NCBI GenBank assembly: GCA_034430425.1
Contig: DAOUEK010000002.1
Coordinates: 10,810-74,809, forward strand
Length of the DNA: 64,000 nt
Origin: WVZH01 sp034430425
Lineage (GTDB): Bacteria; Chloroflexota; Anaerolineae; Anaerolineales; E44-bin32
Direction: 5' to 3'
Under the pieces are notes generated by a model that worked only from the letters and a program-made list of their open reading frames with translations, was not told the origin of the DNA and did not search any database. The translations under genes were made by a program, and so were the position numbers. The stretch's first letter is position 1; each line of letters opens with the position of its first letter. Positions 25,965-34,592 of this stretch are shown here, piece after piece.

Positions 25965-26717
25965 TTAAATGAATAGACGTAGCAACGTATAGCTGCCCAA
26001 AACAAGCATCGTGCCTCCGATGGCGGATGTGATTCTCTTGACCGATACTTTGCTGACGATGTATGCGGCGACGGGAACAGAAAGTACTGCGCCGATGGTT
26101 AAACTTGGCGTTAAAGTTGAGTCAAGCGTTACTCCATTGAGCATGAAGATCAGTACCCCAACGGCACTCGTGATCCCCTCTGCAACGCCAGCAATCCCAA
26201 TCGCATTGCGTCCTTCGACGCCGACGAGAACTTGTCCTCCAGTGACTACTGGTCCGTAGCCGCCTCCACTGATGCCCTTATTGAAAGCTGCGAGTATACC
26301 GAGCCCGGCAAGTCGTTTCCAGGAGAATTTTGCTTCCTTGGTTTTTCGCAGGAGGATAATAATGCCAATTAACGTAACGATGATACCGATGTAAACTTTA
26401 ATAGCCCAACCGGGGATGTTCAGTGTGATGAAAACAGCGATGATAACACCCAGGATGCTGAGCATGCTGAGTACAATCGTAATTTTAAAGTCACGTGTAC
26501 CGGGGCGAAGATTGGTGTTTCCAAATTCTTGATGAAATACACCTGAGAGTAAACCGGTAACAAATTCGGAAAACAGCACGGAGGGTACAATCACCATCGG
26601 TTCGTAGCCGAGCATCATCAGTAAAGGTGTGAGCGTTGTTCCATATCCCATCCCTAGAGAGGAATCGACCAATTCGCAGATGAAGGCGAGTGGAAGCAGG
26701 GGGAGTATGATGTGCAT
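25965..26717 (-). CDS. TauE/SafE-family membrane permease
   Basis: A 250-residue protein with about eight hydrophobic helices. MGYGTTLTPLLMMLGYEP near the N-terminus and ISGGGYGPVVTGGQVLVG in the middle are the two repeat motifs of the family, which exports or imports sulfite, sulfonates and other small organic acids. ATG 26717 was preferred to 26732 because GAGG lies nine bases before it. It lies between a Usp-type protein and a two-component pair on the same strand; the substrate is unknown. Confidence 0.88.
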   Translation of the reverse strand: MHIILPLLPLAFICELVDSSLGMGYGTTLTPLLMMLGYEPMVIVPSVLFSEFVTGLLSGVFHQEFGNTNLRPGTRDFKITIVLSMLSILGVIIAVFITLNIPGWAIKVYIGIIVTLIGIIILLRKTKEAKFSWKRLAGLGILAAFNKGISGGGYGPVVTGGQVLVGVEGRNAIGIAGVAEGITSAVGVLIFMLNGVTLDSTLTPSLTIGAVLSVPVAAYIVSKVSVKRITSAIGGTMLVLGSYTLLRLFI

Positions 26718-26750
26718 TTTCTTTCGCCTCATTTCGAATAATATGTAGAT

Positions 26751-27764
26751 TTAGTCGGTCAGTAACACAGGCCGTTCAATCCAGCGGAGCATACGAGTGA
26801 CGGTATCGTCATCAATCATGAACGGAAATCTGCGTTTCCTGGGTTTGGCCATGACGATTAGATCGATTTCTGACTCTTCAATTTCCTCTTGAATTGCAAA
26901 ATCCGTATGTCCTTGCTTGAGATGTATCTCACTATGGATTGCGTTACGGCAGAGGAGGTTAGATATTCTGCGCAAGCGGCAGCACAGCCTGGATTGCGAT
27001 TGGAAAATATCGGATACGGAATACCTCATTCTATTCAAGCCCTGATACATAGTTGGCACTTGCGGCAGCACAACCAGTACAATGACCTTGGCGTTTATCG
27101 AAGCGGCAATACGCCCAACGAGATTTACTGTGTCTGTCTGGATTTCATCCCTGTGCAGCACCAACATGATGGATTGAATGGGAAGGCGAGGGGAGCGAGG
27201 GAGCAGGCAGGATGTGTGAATACGCTCTAAGGTTCGCAGCTCCCATGACCCACGAACGATCCTTTTATCCAGGGGTGATCGGGGCGCGGAGAGAAAAACG
27301 AGCTGATAACCATTGGCGATTTCTATGAATTCATCTTTGAGAGAGTTAGTGGTATCGACGAAACAATAATCAACGATCTCTGTCTCGAATACCGGACAGA
27401 ATTCGCGTGCGTAGCCTGTCAAAAAGGTCGCTCGATAAGACGGACAACAAACCAGGATCCGTCCCTGCCGAGTTCGGGGGATGTATTTATAGATCAGGGC
27501 GTCGACGATTTCAGGGTCGCCACGCAATACATACACCTGCTTGCGGTATGACTTTTGGATCGCTTCGCGTGCAAGTTGATCTTCAGGTTTGGCCATGACG
27601 ATCGTGTAGTGATCTTCCGTTTCTGCAATGGGAATGCTGTGGAACCTGTAGGCGAGATCGGCTGGATAGCTGCGAATTAATTGCAGGTCGATTTCAATAT
27701 CTTCCAACGCAATGCGCGGAAAATCCATTAGTTGCGATTTCGTTATTTGGTCGTTGTTAACCAT
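26751..27764 (-). CDS. GspE_N/MshEN-like domain fused to a universal stress protein domain
   Basis: A 337-residue protein with two unequal parts. Residues about 25-95 (YPADLAYRFHSIPIAE, YTIVMAKPEDQLAREAI, VYVLRGDPEIVDALIYKY) read like the N-terminal domain of type II secretion/pilus ATPases, a fold that can bind c-di-GMP. The remainder looks like a Usp domain (SIMLVLHRDEIQTDTVNLV, IDLIVMAKPRKRR). No ATPase domain is present. It is followed by the TauE-like permease and preceded by GTAAC-repeat site C. A signalling or regulatory role is inferred; the domain calls come from motifs only. Confidence 0.65.
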   Translation of the reverse strand: MVNNDQITKSQLMDFPRIALEDIEIDLQLIRSYPADLAYRFHSIPIAETEDHYTIVMAKPEDQLAREAIQKSYRKQVYVLRGDPEIVDALIYKYIPRTRQGRILVCCPSYRATFLTGYAREFCPVFETEIVDYCFVDTTNSLKDEFIEIANGYQLVFLSAPRSPLDKRIVRGSWELRTLERIHTSCLLPRSPRLPIQSIMLVLHRDEIQTDTVNLVGRIAASINAKVIVLVVLPQVPTMYQGLNRMRYSVSDIFQSQSRLCCRLRRISNLLCRNAIHSEIHLKQGHTDFAIQEEIEESEIDLIVMAKPRKRRFPFMIDDDTVTRMLRWIERPVLLTD

Positions 27765-27787
27765 ATAACAAATTCTTATTGAGGACG

Positions 27788-27826
27788 GTGATAGGAAGCG
27801 TTATGAAACTGTAACGGAGTGGTAAC
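27788..27826 (-). promoter_or_regulatory. GTAAC direct-repeat operator, site C
   Basis: GTAAC occurs at 27811 and 27822 (11-bp step); 23 bp before the first lies GTGAT at 27788, a partial match. The layout repeats sites A and B. It sits only 24 bp before the ATG of the Usp-type gene and 17 bp after the decayed regulator gene. Confidence 0.5.
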
Positions 27827-27842
27827 AAAATGAGGATTGAAT

Positions 27843-28466
27843 TTACTCGACAGGGCAGGTGAGGCAGTACCCTACTCCGGGAATGGTTTCGATCGAGGGA
27901 ATTTCATCAGGATCAGTTTTAAGTTTCCTGCGCAGACGGTGTACGACCTGACGCAGCATTTCACGATCGCCTCTGCGTTCTCCATAAAGGATTTCAATCA
28001 GGCAGTCAGTCGTATGCACTTGGCAAGTATGGTCCATGAGTGTCTCGAGTAAACGGCTTTCCAGGGGCGTGATGGAAACCGGCTTGCTCTGGTCAAACGT
28101 TACTTCCCGGCGCTTCTGATTGAACTGTGCAATCGGCCGATGGTGATTCCCGTTTCACTGGAACGCATTCCAGCACGGCGAATATCTGCATTTACTCGGG
28201 CGACGAATTGCTTGGGGCTGAAAGGTTTGGGGATGTAATCGTCGGCGCCGCATTCGAATCCATGGAGGATGCCTCCTCACTTCGGACGGTGAGAAGGTTG
28301 ATAGGAGTGTTGCATTTCTGTCGGATCATTTTGCAGACAGAAATGCCATCATATTTTGGCAGGTTTATATCCAAGATAATCAGATCTGGGCAGCACTTTA
28401 TCGGCGTAGAATGAATGTGATTACGTCGGCCATTAATCGATCGTCTTCGACAATCAGCGCTTTCAT
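27843..28466 (-). pseudogene. Decayed OmpR-family response regulator
   Basis: The gene starts normally at ATG 28466 (MKALIVEDDRLMADVITFILRR) then meets a stop; about 22 codons of the receiver are missing. It resumes in another frame with PDLIILDINLPKYDG, changes frame again near 28265 (GFECGADDYIPKPFSPKQF), and again near 28125 before the winged helix (FNQKRREVTFDQ, PLESRLLETLMDH, LRQVVHRLRRKLKTDP, IPGVGYCLTCP). Four separate breaks remove function. It is a close paralogue of the regulator at 24178-24858 and overlaps its kinase by four bases, so that kinase has lost its cognate partner. Confidence 0.9.
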
Positions 28467-30541
28467 GTTGCATCCTGAAATGGCAATGTAAACCAGAAGA
28501 TCGAGCCTCCTTCAGGATTCTCGGCGACGCCAACGGCACCGCCTTGGGCTTCGACGGTTGCTTTTACGACGGATAGGCCCAGCCCGGCACCATATTGTGC
28601 TGCTGCTTCTTCGTCTTGGACGATGTAGGCAAAGCGCCGAAAGATCTCGCTGCGTTTATCTTCCGGAATGCCAGGGCCTCGATCGACAATTTCGATCTTG
28701 ATCCGCTCACCGTCATTCTGCGCACGTACAACGATGTGCGATCCTTGTGGCGCGTATTTATTGGCGTTGGAAAGCAAGTTGACAATCACTTGTGTAGAAC
28801 GCCGAGGGTCGGCGATCACCATGGGGAGATCCAGCGGGAGTTGAATGTCAAGTCTCTGCTTATACTTCTCTAACAGGGGTTGGAGAATCGCCACTGCTTG
28901 ACTAATGATGTCCGTGAGTTTTACGGCACGTGGAGATACACGAAAATGCCCGGTTTCGATGCTGGCGCTTTCGATGAGATTGTCCACAAGGGTTTGCAGA
29001 CTCAACAATCCCAGGTGGAGTGAATTCAGTAATTGCTGCAACTCGACAGGGCTAAGATCAGCCGCTTCTTCCACGAGCAGTTCGACGGAAGCTGCAACGG
29101 CGGTAAGCGGTGTGCGAAATTCGTGTGAGATGTTGGCCATAAAGTGTCCCATCAGTCGATGGACGGCATCTTCTTCGCTGATGTCCCGAAATACAAAGAC
29201 GACTTCGGCTTCATGTACTTCTGTAGGAGCGAGTCTGGCCCCAGAAATTGCCAGCATCGCGATTTTTTTCTCTGCCATTTCGACTCGAAACCTACGGCGT
29301 TGCCCGGGAGCCGGGATGAGTTCTGTAAATGATTGGGTATGATCGATGGGCTGGAAGAAGTGGTCACAGGGTTGTTGTAGAACCTGTTCTGTAGTCCATC
29401 CGGAAATTTTCTCTGCGCCAGAGCTGAAGAAGGTGACTTTGTTCTTCGAATCAAGCGTCACGATCCCTTCCACAATTCCTTCCAGAAGATGATCGCCCCA
29501 TGCTTTTTCATCTCTCAATGCTGTTACGATGCGATTCAGGTCCTGGCGTGCCTTTTCCAGTGTTTGTGCAACAAGCGTCGCTTCACGCACGTGAGATTCG
29601 AACTGAACCGGTGTGTCGAGATCGCCTTCGCTGATCCTCGCGGCAGCCTTTGTGAGATTTTGGAATGACATTCCAATATTCCTCACCAGGAGAATGCCCA
29701 ATGTCGAGCCGGTTGCGGCGATGATGAATATAACGCCGATCAAACTCCAAACCAGTTGTCGGCGTGTGGTGATGATGTCGGTAACATCAAGAGCAACTTC
29801 AATTTCCAGGCCGGTTTGGTCGATGGCGTAATACGATGCGTAGTAAAGTCTGTTGTTCAAGGAAAAGCTGCTTTGTTTAATCTCCTGCGTCGTTTCAAAC
29901 TGCTGAGTTTGGTTTTGAAGCCCGGACAAGACATCATTTGTTGGCAGGTTGGTCGCCAATATACTCTCGTCCATCCAAAGCAAGTGTTCCATGTCCGTCT
30001 GGGATTTCATCCTGCTCATCAATGATGCATCGAGATGCAGCCCTACAACGACTCTGGCGATTTCCTGTTCTCCTGAATAAACCATACTTGTATCTGTGAG
30101 CATCGCTTTGGGACTTCCTTCGCCGGGGAAAATGTGATAGCCCTGTGGGGTGATATCCTCGCAGTCAGGAGAAAATGGGATGGCGTCATCAATGGAGAGC
30201 AGGCGGTTTCCGTTATCGCAAAGGAGAATCATGTCAAGGCCGGTTGTAAGACGCAAAGTGTTGAGGTATTCGAATAACGTCTCTTGCTCATGAGCCTGTA
30301 AGAGTTCAAGCAATGTCGGACGTTGGGCCGTTAATCGGGCCAGGTTCTGAATATCATTTTCTGTAGCCCGTAATAACGCTTCTGATGCTCTCGCTCCCTG
30401 TTCAACCTGAGCCCAGGCTTGTTGTTCCAGGCGATCACCGATCAAATGAATGGCGGCGATAGCAACCGTCGTCAGAATGGCAAGGAATACGAAACCAAGC
30501 ACCAATTGAGCGGAGAGGCTCAGTTTCATCCGTTGCGTCAT
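28463..30541 (-). CDS. Membrane sensor histidine kinase with PAS; partner regulator decayed
   Basis: A 692-residue kinase: TM1 (LVLGFVFLAILTTVAIAAIHLI), a roughly 220-residue extracytoplasmic sensor, TM2 (LVWSLIGVIFIIAATGSTLGILLV), HAMP (EGDLDTPVQFESHV), PAS (GIVTLDSKNKVTFFSSGAEK), H-box (ANISHEFRTPLTAVAAS), and ATPase domain (NLLSNANKYAPQ, DRGPGIPEDKR, GAGLGLSVVKATVEAQGG). It is intact although the regulator gene it overlaps is a pseudogene. It may now signal through the paralogous regulator at 24178-24858. Confidence 0.92.
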   Translation of the reverse strand: MTQRMKLSLSAQLVLGFVFLAILTTVAIAAIHLIGDRLEQQAWAQVEQGARASEALLRATENDIQNLARLTAQRPTLLELLQAHEQETLFEYLNTLRLTTGLDMILLCDNGNRLLSIDDAIPFSPDCEDITPQGYHIFPGEGSPKAMLTDTSMVYSGEQEIARVVVGLHLDASLMSRMKSQTDMEHLLWMDESILATNLPTNDVLSGLQNQTQQFETTQEIKQSSFSLNNRLYYASYYAIDQTGLEIEVALDVTDIITTRRQLVWSLIGVIFIIAATGSTLGILLVRNIGMSFQNLTKAAARISEGDLDTPVQFESHVREATLVAQTLEKARQDLNRIVTALRDEKAWGDHLLEGIVEGIVTLDSKNKVTFFSSGAEKISGWTTEQVLQQPCDHFFQPIDHTQSFTELIPAPGQRRRFRVEMAEKKIAMLAISGARLAPTEVHEAEVVFVFRDISEEDAVHRLMGHFMANISHEFRTPLTAVAASVELLVEEAADLSPVELQQLLNSLHLGLLSLQTLVDNLIESASIETGHFRVSPRAVKLTDIISQAVAILQPLLEKYKQRLDIQLPLDLPMVIADPRRSTQVIVNLLSNANKYAPQGSHIVVRAQNDGERIKIEIVDRGPGIPEDKRSEIFRRFAYIVQDEEAAAQYGAGLGLSVVKATVEAQGGAVGVAENPEGGSIFWFTLPFQDAT

Positions 30542-30734
30542 TTTTCACTCCCGGAGATCCAAGCTGGCGAAAAAATATCGCGGCATGATCCAAAATGTAT
30601 TGGCATTGATTGGATTGCCTGGTTGTCGTAGTACGTATCTGCTTTAGTTTTCACTTGATCTCAATTATGGTCTACTGTCTGTAATAGCCCTTTGTATTGT
30701 AATGCAACTCATTCCATACCAGGGTGCGATTATT

Positions 30735-30842
30735 ATGGATGACACAGGCGTTTGTGAAAAATGTCGCTTGCCTTTTCTGGATAACCGTTGCACACTATTT
30801 ATTACTCGTCTTCACAAATGTAGCAACGTGAATATTAAATAG
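30735..30842 (+). CDS. Possible 35-codon Cys-rich small ORF before fhs
   Basis: ATG 30735 opens 35 codons with MDDTGVCEKCRLPFLDNRC and a fourth cysteine in LHKCSNV, a C-x2-C-x8-C-x9-C pattern. Its TAG stop overlaps the AGGAGG ribosome-binding site of fhs, the arrangement of a translationally coupled leader. There is no strong SD for it. The rest of 30542-30734 shows nothing recognisable. It could be chance. Confidence 0.25.
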   Translation: MDDTGVCEKCRLPFLDNRCTLFITRLHKCSNVNIK

Positions 30843-30853
30843 GAGGAAGCGTT

Positions 30854-32752
30854 ATGGTGCTTAAACCAAAGCGACCCGTTCCATCGGATATCGAGATCGC
30901 CCAGGAAGCAGATCTCCGTCCAATCCTTGAGATCGCGGGCAAAATTGGTCTCACGGAAGACGATCTGGATTTGTACGGAAAATACAAAGCGAAGGTCCAC
31001 CTGGATGTTCTCGATCGTCTTGGTGATCGCCCGCAAGGCAAATACATCGATGTCACTGCGATCACGCCTACACCACTAGGGGAGGGGAAAACGACCACTT
31101 CCCTCGGGTTGACTCAAGCGCTGGGCACGCATCTGAAGAAGAATGTGATCGCCTGTATCCGCCAGCCGAGTATGGGCCCTACTTTTAACATCAAGGGCGG
31201 TGCGGCAGGTGGCGGATACAGCCAGATTATTCCCATGGAGGATTTCAATCTGCACCTGACCGGCGATATCCACGCCATCAGTGTGGCGCATAACCTGGTC
31301 GCAGCAGCGATCGACACGCGTATGTATCACGAGTCACGCCAATCGGATGCCGGGTTGTACAAGCGCCTGGTGCCGGAAAAAGGCGGCAAGCGGGAATTTC
31401 TGCCCACGCAACTGCGTCGTCTGGAAAAACTGGGTATTACGAAGACTGATCCTGATTCGTTGACCGAGGACGAGATTAAACGATTTGCTCGTCTGGACAT
31501 CGATCTCGAAACAATGACCTGGAATCGAGTGGTCGATGTATGCGATCGCAGCCTGCGGAGCATCAAAGTCGGATTCAATGATGCGCAGTTAAAAGATGGC
31601 TCTCCGAGTCCGGTCTTTCCGCGTGCTACAGGCGTGGACATTACTGTCGCTTCAGAGTTGATGGCAATTTTAGCCCTGGCGACGAGTTTGAAAGATCTCA
31701 GAGAGCGCGTCGGAAGGGTTGTGATCGGCTTGAACAAGCAGGGCGATCCGGTAAATCTGGAAGATGTTGGAGTCGCTGGTGCGGTAACCGTGCTGTTGAA
31801 AGATGCCCTCATGCCGAACCTGATGCAAACGCTGGAGGGTCAGCCTGCATTCGTGCACGCGGGACCTTTCGCCAACATTGCCCATGGCAACTCGTCGATC
31901 ATCGCCGATCAGATCGCCCTCAAACTCGGTGATTACGTCGTCACCGAAAGCGGCTTCGGCGCCGATATCGGTATGGAAAAATTCTTCGATATTAAGTGTC
32001 GCTATTCCGGCCTCATCCCCAATGCGGTTGTGTTGGTGGCGACGGTGCGTGCCTTGAAGATGCATGGTGGTGGCCCGAAGGTGACTCCTGGTGCGCCTCT
32101 CGATCGCGCCTATACGGAGGAGAATCTCGAACTGTTGGAAGCGGGATTGCCCAATCTCGGAAAACATATCGAGAACGCACTGCGTTTCGGCATTCCGGTG
32201 GTTGTGGCTGTCAATGGCTTCAAGGACGACACTGATGCCGAGATGGAGATGGTGCGGAAATACTCCGAAGAGAAAGGCGCATTCGCAGCCGTAAAAAGCA
32301 CGCACTGGATGGATGGCGGCGCGGGATCGAAAGAACTGGCGCAGGCCGTTGTGGACGCTTGCGAGCAACCGAGTAATTTCAAATTCCTCTATCCGCTGGA
32401 CTGGTCGATCAAGCAGAAGATCGAGCACATATGCAAGGAGTTCTACGGCGCGGACGGTGTAACATTTGAACCGTTGGCAGAGGAACAGATCGAATCCTAC
32501 GAAAAAGCTGGCTTCGGGGATCTTCCCATGTGTATGGCGAAGACCCATCTTAGCTTCAGCCATGATCCGGCTTTAAAGGGTGTGCCGACTGGTTTCACCG
32601 TGCCGATACGAGAAGTGCGGGCCAGCGTCGGCGCAGGCTTTATCTACCCATTACTGGGCAAGATGAGCACGATGCCGGGGCTTTCAACCTATCCGGCATA
32701 CATGGCGATAGACCTCGATCTGGATGACGGTAAGATCATCGGCTTGTTCTAG
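30854..32752 (+). CDS. fhs: Formate-tetrahydrofolate ligase
   Basis: A 632-residue enzyme that joins formate to tetrahydrofolate using ATP, giving 10-formyl-THF; in anaerobes it is the second step of the methyl branch of the Wood-Ljungdahl pathway and also serves purine synthesis. The P-loop TPTPLGEGKTTTSLGL, QPSMGPTFNIKGGAAGGGYSQ and GFGADIGMEKFFDIKCR are family signatures. AGGAGG lies seven bases before the ATG. The length is above the common 555-560; the surplus is an insertion around residues 175-200. It is a monocistronic gene with a hairpin terminator downstream. No other Wood-Ljungdahl gene is in the window. Confidence 0.97.
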   Translation: MVLKPKRPVPSDIEIAQEADLRPILEIAGKIGLTEDDLDLYGKYKAKVHLDVLDRLGDRPQGKYIDVTAITPTPLGEGKTTTSLGLTQALGTHLKKNVIACIRQPSMGPTFNIKGGAAGGGYSQIIPMEDFNLHLTGDIHAISVAHNLVAAAIDTRMYHESRQSDAGLYKRLVPEKGGKREFLPTQLRRLEKLGITKTDPDSLTEDEIKRFARLDIDLETMTWNRVVDVCDRSLRSIKVGFNDAQLKDGSPSPVFPRATGVDITVASELMAILALATSLKDLRERVGRVVIGLNKQGDPVNLEDVGVAGAVTVLLKDALMPNLMQTLEGQPAFVHAGPFANIAHGNSSIIADQIALKLGDYVVTESGFGADIGMEKFFDIKCRYSGLIPNAVVLVATVRALKMHGGGPKVTPGAPLDRAYTEENLELLEAGLPNLGKHIENALRFGIPVVVAVNGFKDDTDAEMEMVRKYSEEKGAFAAVKSTHWMDGGAGSKELAQAVVDACEQPSNFKFLYPLDWSIKQKIEHICKEFYGADGVTFEPLAEEQIESYEKAGFGDLPMCMAKTHLSFSHDPALKGVPTGFTVPIREVRASVGAGFIYPLLGKMSTMPGLSTYPAYMAIDLDLDDGKIIGLF

Positions 32753-32777
32753 AGCCGGGCAGAAAAAAACCGACAAT

Positions 32778-32814
32778 AACGCATCCCAGTGGTTATACTG
32801 TACTGGGATGCGTT
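32778..32814. terminator. Hairpin terminator after fhs
   Basis: AACGCATCCCAGT (32778-32790) pairs perfectly with ACTGGGATGCGTT (32802-32814), 13 bp with an 11-base loop, 26 bp after the fhs stop. The downstream T-run on the plus strand is poor (CTGTTGTG), while an A7 tract precedes the stem, so it may work better for the minus strand or serve as a 3' end-stabilising hairpin. Confidence 0.7.
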
Positions 32815-32960
32815 CTGTTGTGATAACTTGCTTACTCGTTGGGGTTGTGTATTGTAATCCGAGTCAGTGTACTTAGATCTCGCGTCAGCCCTTGAATTGG
32901 GCGCATACTTGCTTTCTAGGGCTTCAGCTAACCCAATATTTGGCAAAATAAATAGGGTGG

Positions 32961-33773
32961 ATGATGAAAAGATATTGCTATCTATTATTCTTCTCATTGC
33001 TTACAGCTTGTGCGCCTGCCAGCCTGGACAAGGCGGAATCTCCTCAGTCGACAGAAGCACAACATGCTAAAGAATTACCCCTGTATGGACGGAAACGCCA
33101 ACAAGTGCCCGTATCTCTACGAGTACGAGCACAGCAGCGGTAACGGTTGAAGCTGCAACAGCAACTCCCGATTCTATGATAACTCCCGCCACACCTGATC
33201 CAAACGCCGCGCAGGCGCTTTTCGTGAAGATGGGAGAATGCACGGGTCGGGTCTCTTCCTCTGGTGGCGGTGCAGTTCCCTTGGCGCTTACGCATCCTGA
33301 GGATTGCGCCGCGGTGAAAATATCTCCAGATGGGAAGCAAGTCGCATATTTCGGTGAAACAGAGAAATCAACCATTTTGATGGGTTTTTCCCGGGGAATC
33401 ATTTTGCATGGTCTCTCCATAGCAAATCGCTGGCCGTCGTTTTTGACATGATTCCCTTCGGTTTGTCCGGGGGTGAATTATCTGAGGATCAACATGGGAG
33501 ACCCGCTTTAGCATCCGATGGGCGCCGAATGGGAATGCATTCCTCGCTTTACAGCGGCAATCCCGAATGCTATCCGTTCTCAACTCGGATGGGACGCTTC
33601 GCAATGAGATCATATCCCTTCCCGGCGAACCGCTCGAAGCTGGTTGGTCCCCGGACGGAGAATGGATCTACGTCGTCATGCGCGGAAGTTCATTGGAGAT
33701 CGTCCGCCCAGAAGGCACGGATCATCTCTTCCTCGCTGAGGATGTCACTCCCGGATCAGTTGTTTGGAAGTGA
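32961..33773 (+). pseudogene. Decayed lipoprotein with WD40-like beta-propeller repeats
   Basis: ATG 32961/32964 gives a lipoprotein signal (CYLLFFSLLTACAPAS, lipobox L-T-A-C). The frame then shifts near 33075 to a Ser/Thr-Pro-rich linker (TPDSMITPATPDPNAAQ) and KISPDGKQVAYFGE, shifts again near 33395 (FAWSLHSKSLAVVFD), and again near 33500 to WAPNGNAFLAL, GWSPDGEWIYVVMRG and the stop at 33771. W-S-P-D-G-x-x-[I/L] units are typical of TolB/PD40-type propellers. Several independent shifts in different places argue for a dead gene rather than one sequencing slip. Confidence 0.85.
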
Positions 33774-33817
33774 ATCAACACGGCTGAAAAATTGATGAGA
33801 GTGTCGCTTCGGGTTGC

Positions 33818-34582
33818 CTATCGTGGAACTCGTCCACCCCCAAAAAAAGTAGGTACGAAAAGAAAGCGGGAGCCCTCGCTCCATGCATTCTGATCCAATT
33901 GATGCAAATGATGCAATTCGTCTGGCGAGATCGTATCTTTGATGTCGTGGGTCAGCATTTGCCATTCGGCATTCTGCATCCCTTCCATCATGTTTTCTTC
34001 CCAGTCGGATCCCAGAACGCCGACGCGGATATCCTCGAAATCTAGTTCATTCATTAACGCTCGCAGCCTACGTCCAACTCGAGTATTACATCCTTGTCGG
34101 AGCAGTACCTCTTCCTGGTGCTGACCCAAGGGGGATATCTCAGGTGGGTAGTCAATGCGTCCACCGTAATCCGGTTCGGCCAGGGTAAGCACCCAGCCCC
34201 CAGGCCGAGTGACGCGCTTCATCTCTGCGAGGACTCGCTGGGGAGCCTCAAGCCATAGAAGAAGAAAGTGACAAATGGCTGCGTCGAATGTCGAAGTTGG
34301 GTAGGGCAGACGAATACCGTCACCGATCGTATAGCGGGTGTTGGGGTCGACCTCATGCGCAAAATGAACGGCTTGCGGATCGATGTCGAGGCCGAATGTT
34401 TGGCAGTCATGTATGAGACCGACTTCGCCGATGATAACACCAGTGCCGGACCCGACTTCAAGCACGCGGTGGGAGGATTGCAGTGCCAGACGATCGAACC
34501 ATTGGACGCGGATCGCAGCCGTCCAGCCTGCCTGCGTTTGGTATTGATCATGGTTATTGCTGGGTTCGAGATCGTGCTTCAT
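33818..34582 (-). CDS. Class I SAM-dependent methyltransferase
   Basis: A 254-residue Rossmann-fold methyltransferase: HRVLEVGSGTGVIIGEV is motif I, FGLDIDPQAV motif II, AAICHFLLLWLEAPQRVLAEMKRVTRPGGWVLTLAEPDYGG covers motifs IV-VI. The substrate cannot be read. It is the last gene of the five-gene operon at 33818-39215, ten bases after the cluster-less radical SAM paralogue, so it may add a methyl group to the same target as that system, or may simply ride in the operon. Confidence 0.85.
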   Translation of the reverse strand: MKHDLEPSNNHDQYQTQAGWTAAIRVQWFDRLALQSSHRVLEVGSGTGVIIGEVGLIHDCQTFGLDIDPQAVHFAHEVDPNTRYTIGDGIRLPYPTSTFDAAICHFLLLWLEAPQRVLAEMKRVTRPGGWVLTLAEPDYGGRIDYPPEISPLGQHQEEVLLRQGCNTRVGRRLRALMNELDFEDIRVGVLGSDWEENMMEGMQNAEWQMLTHDIKDTISPDELHHLHQLDQNAWSEGSRFLFVPTFFGGGRVPR

Positions 34583-34592
34583 GCCATGCGAT

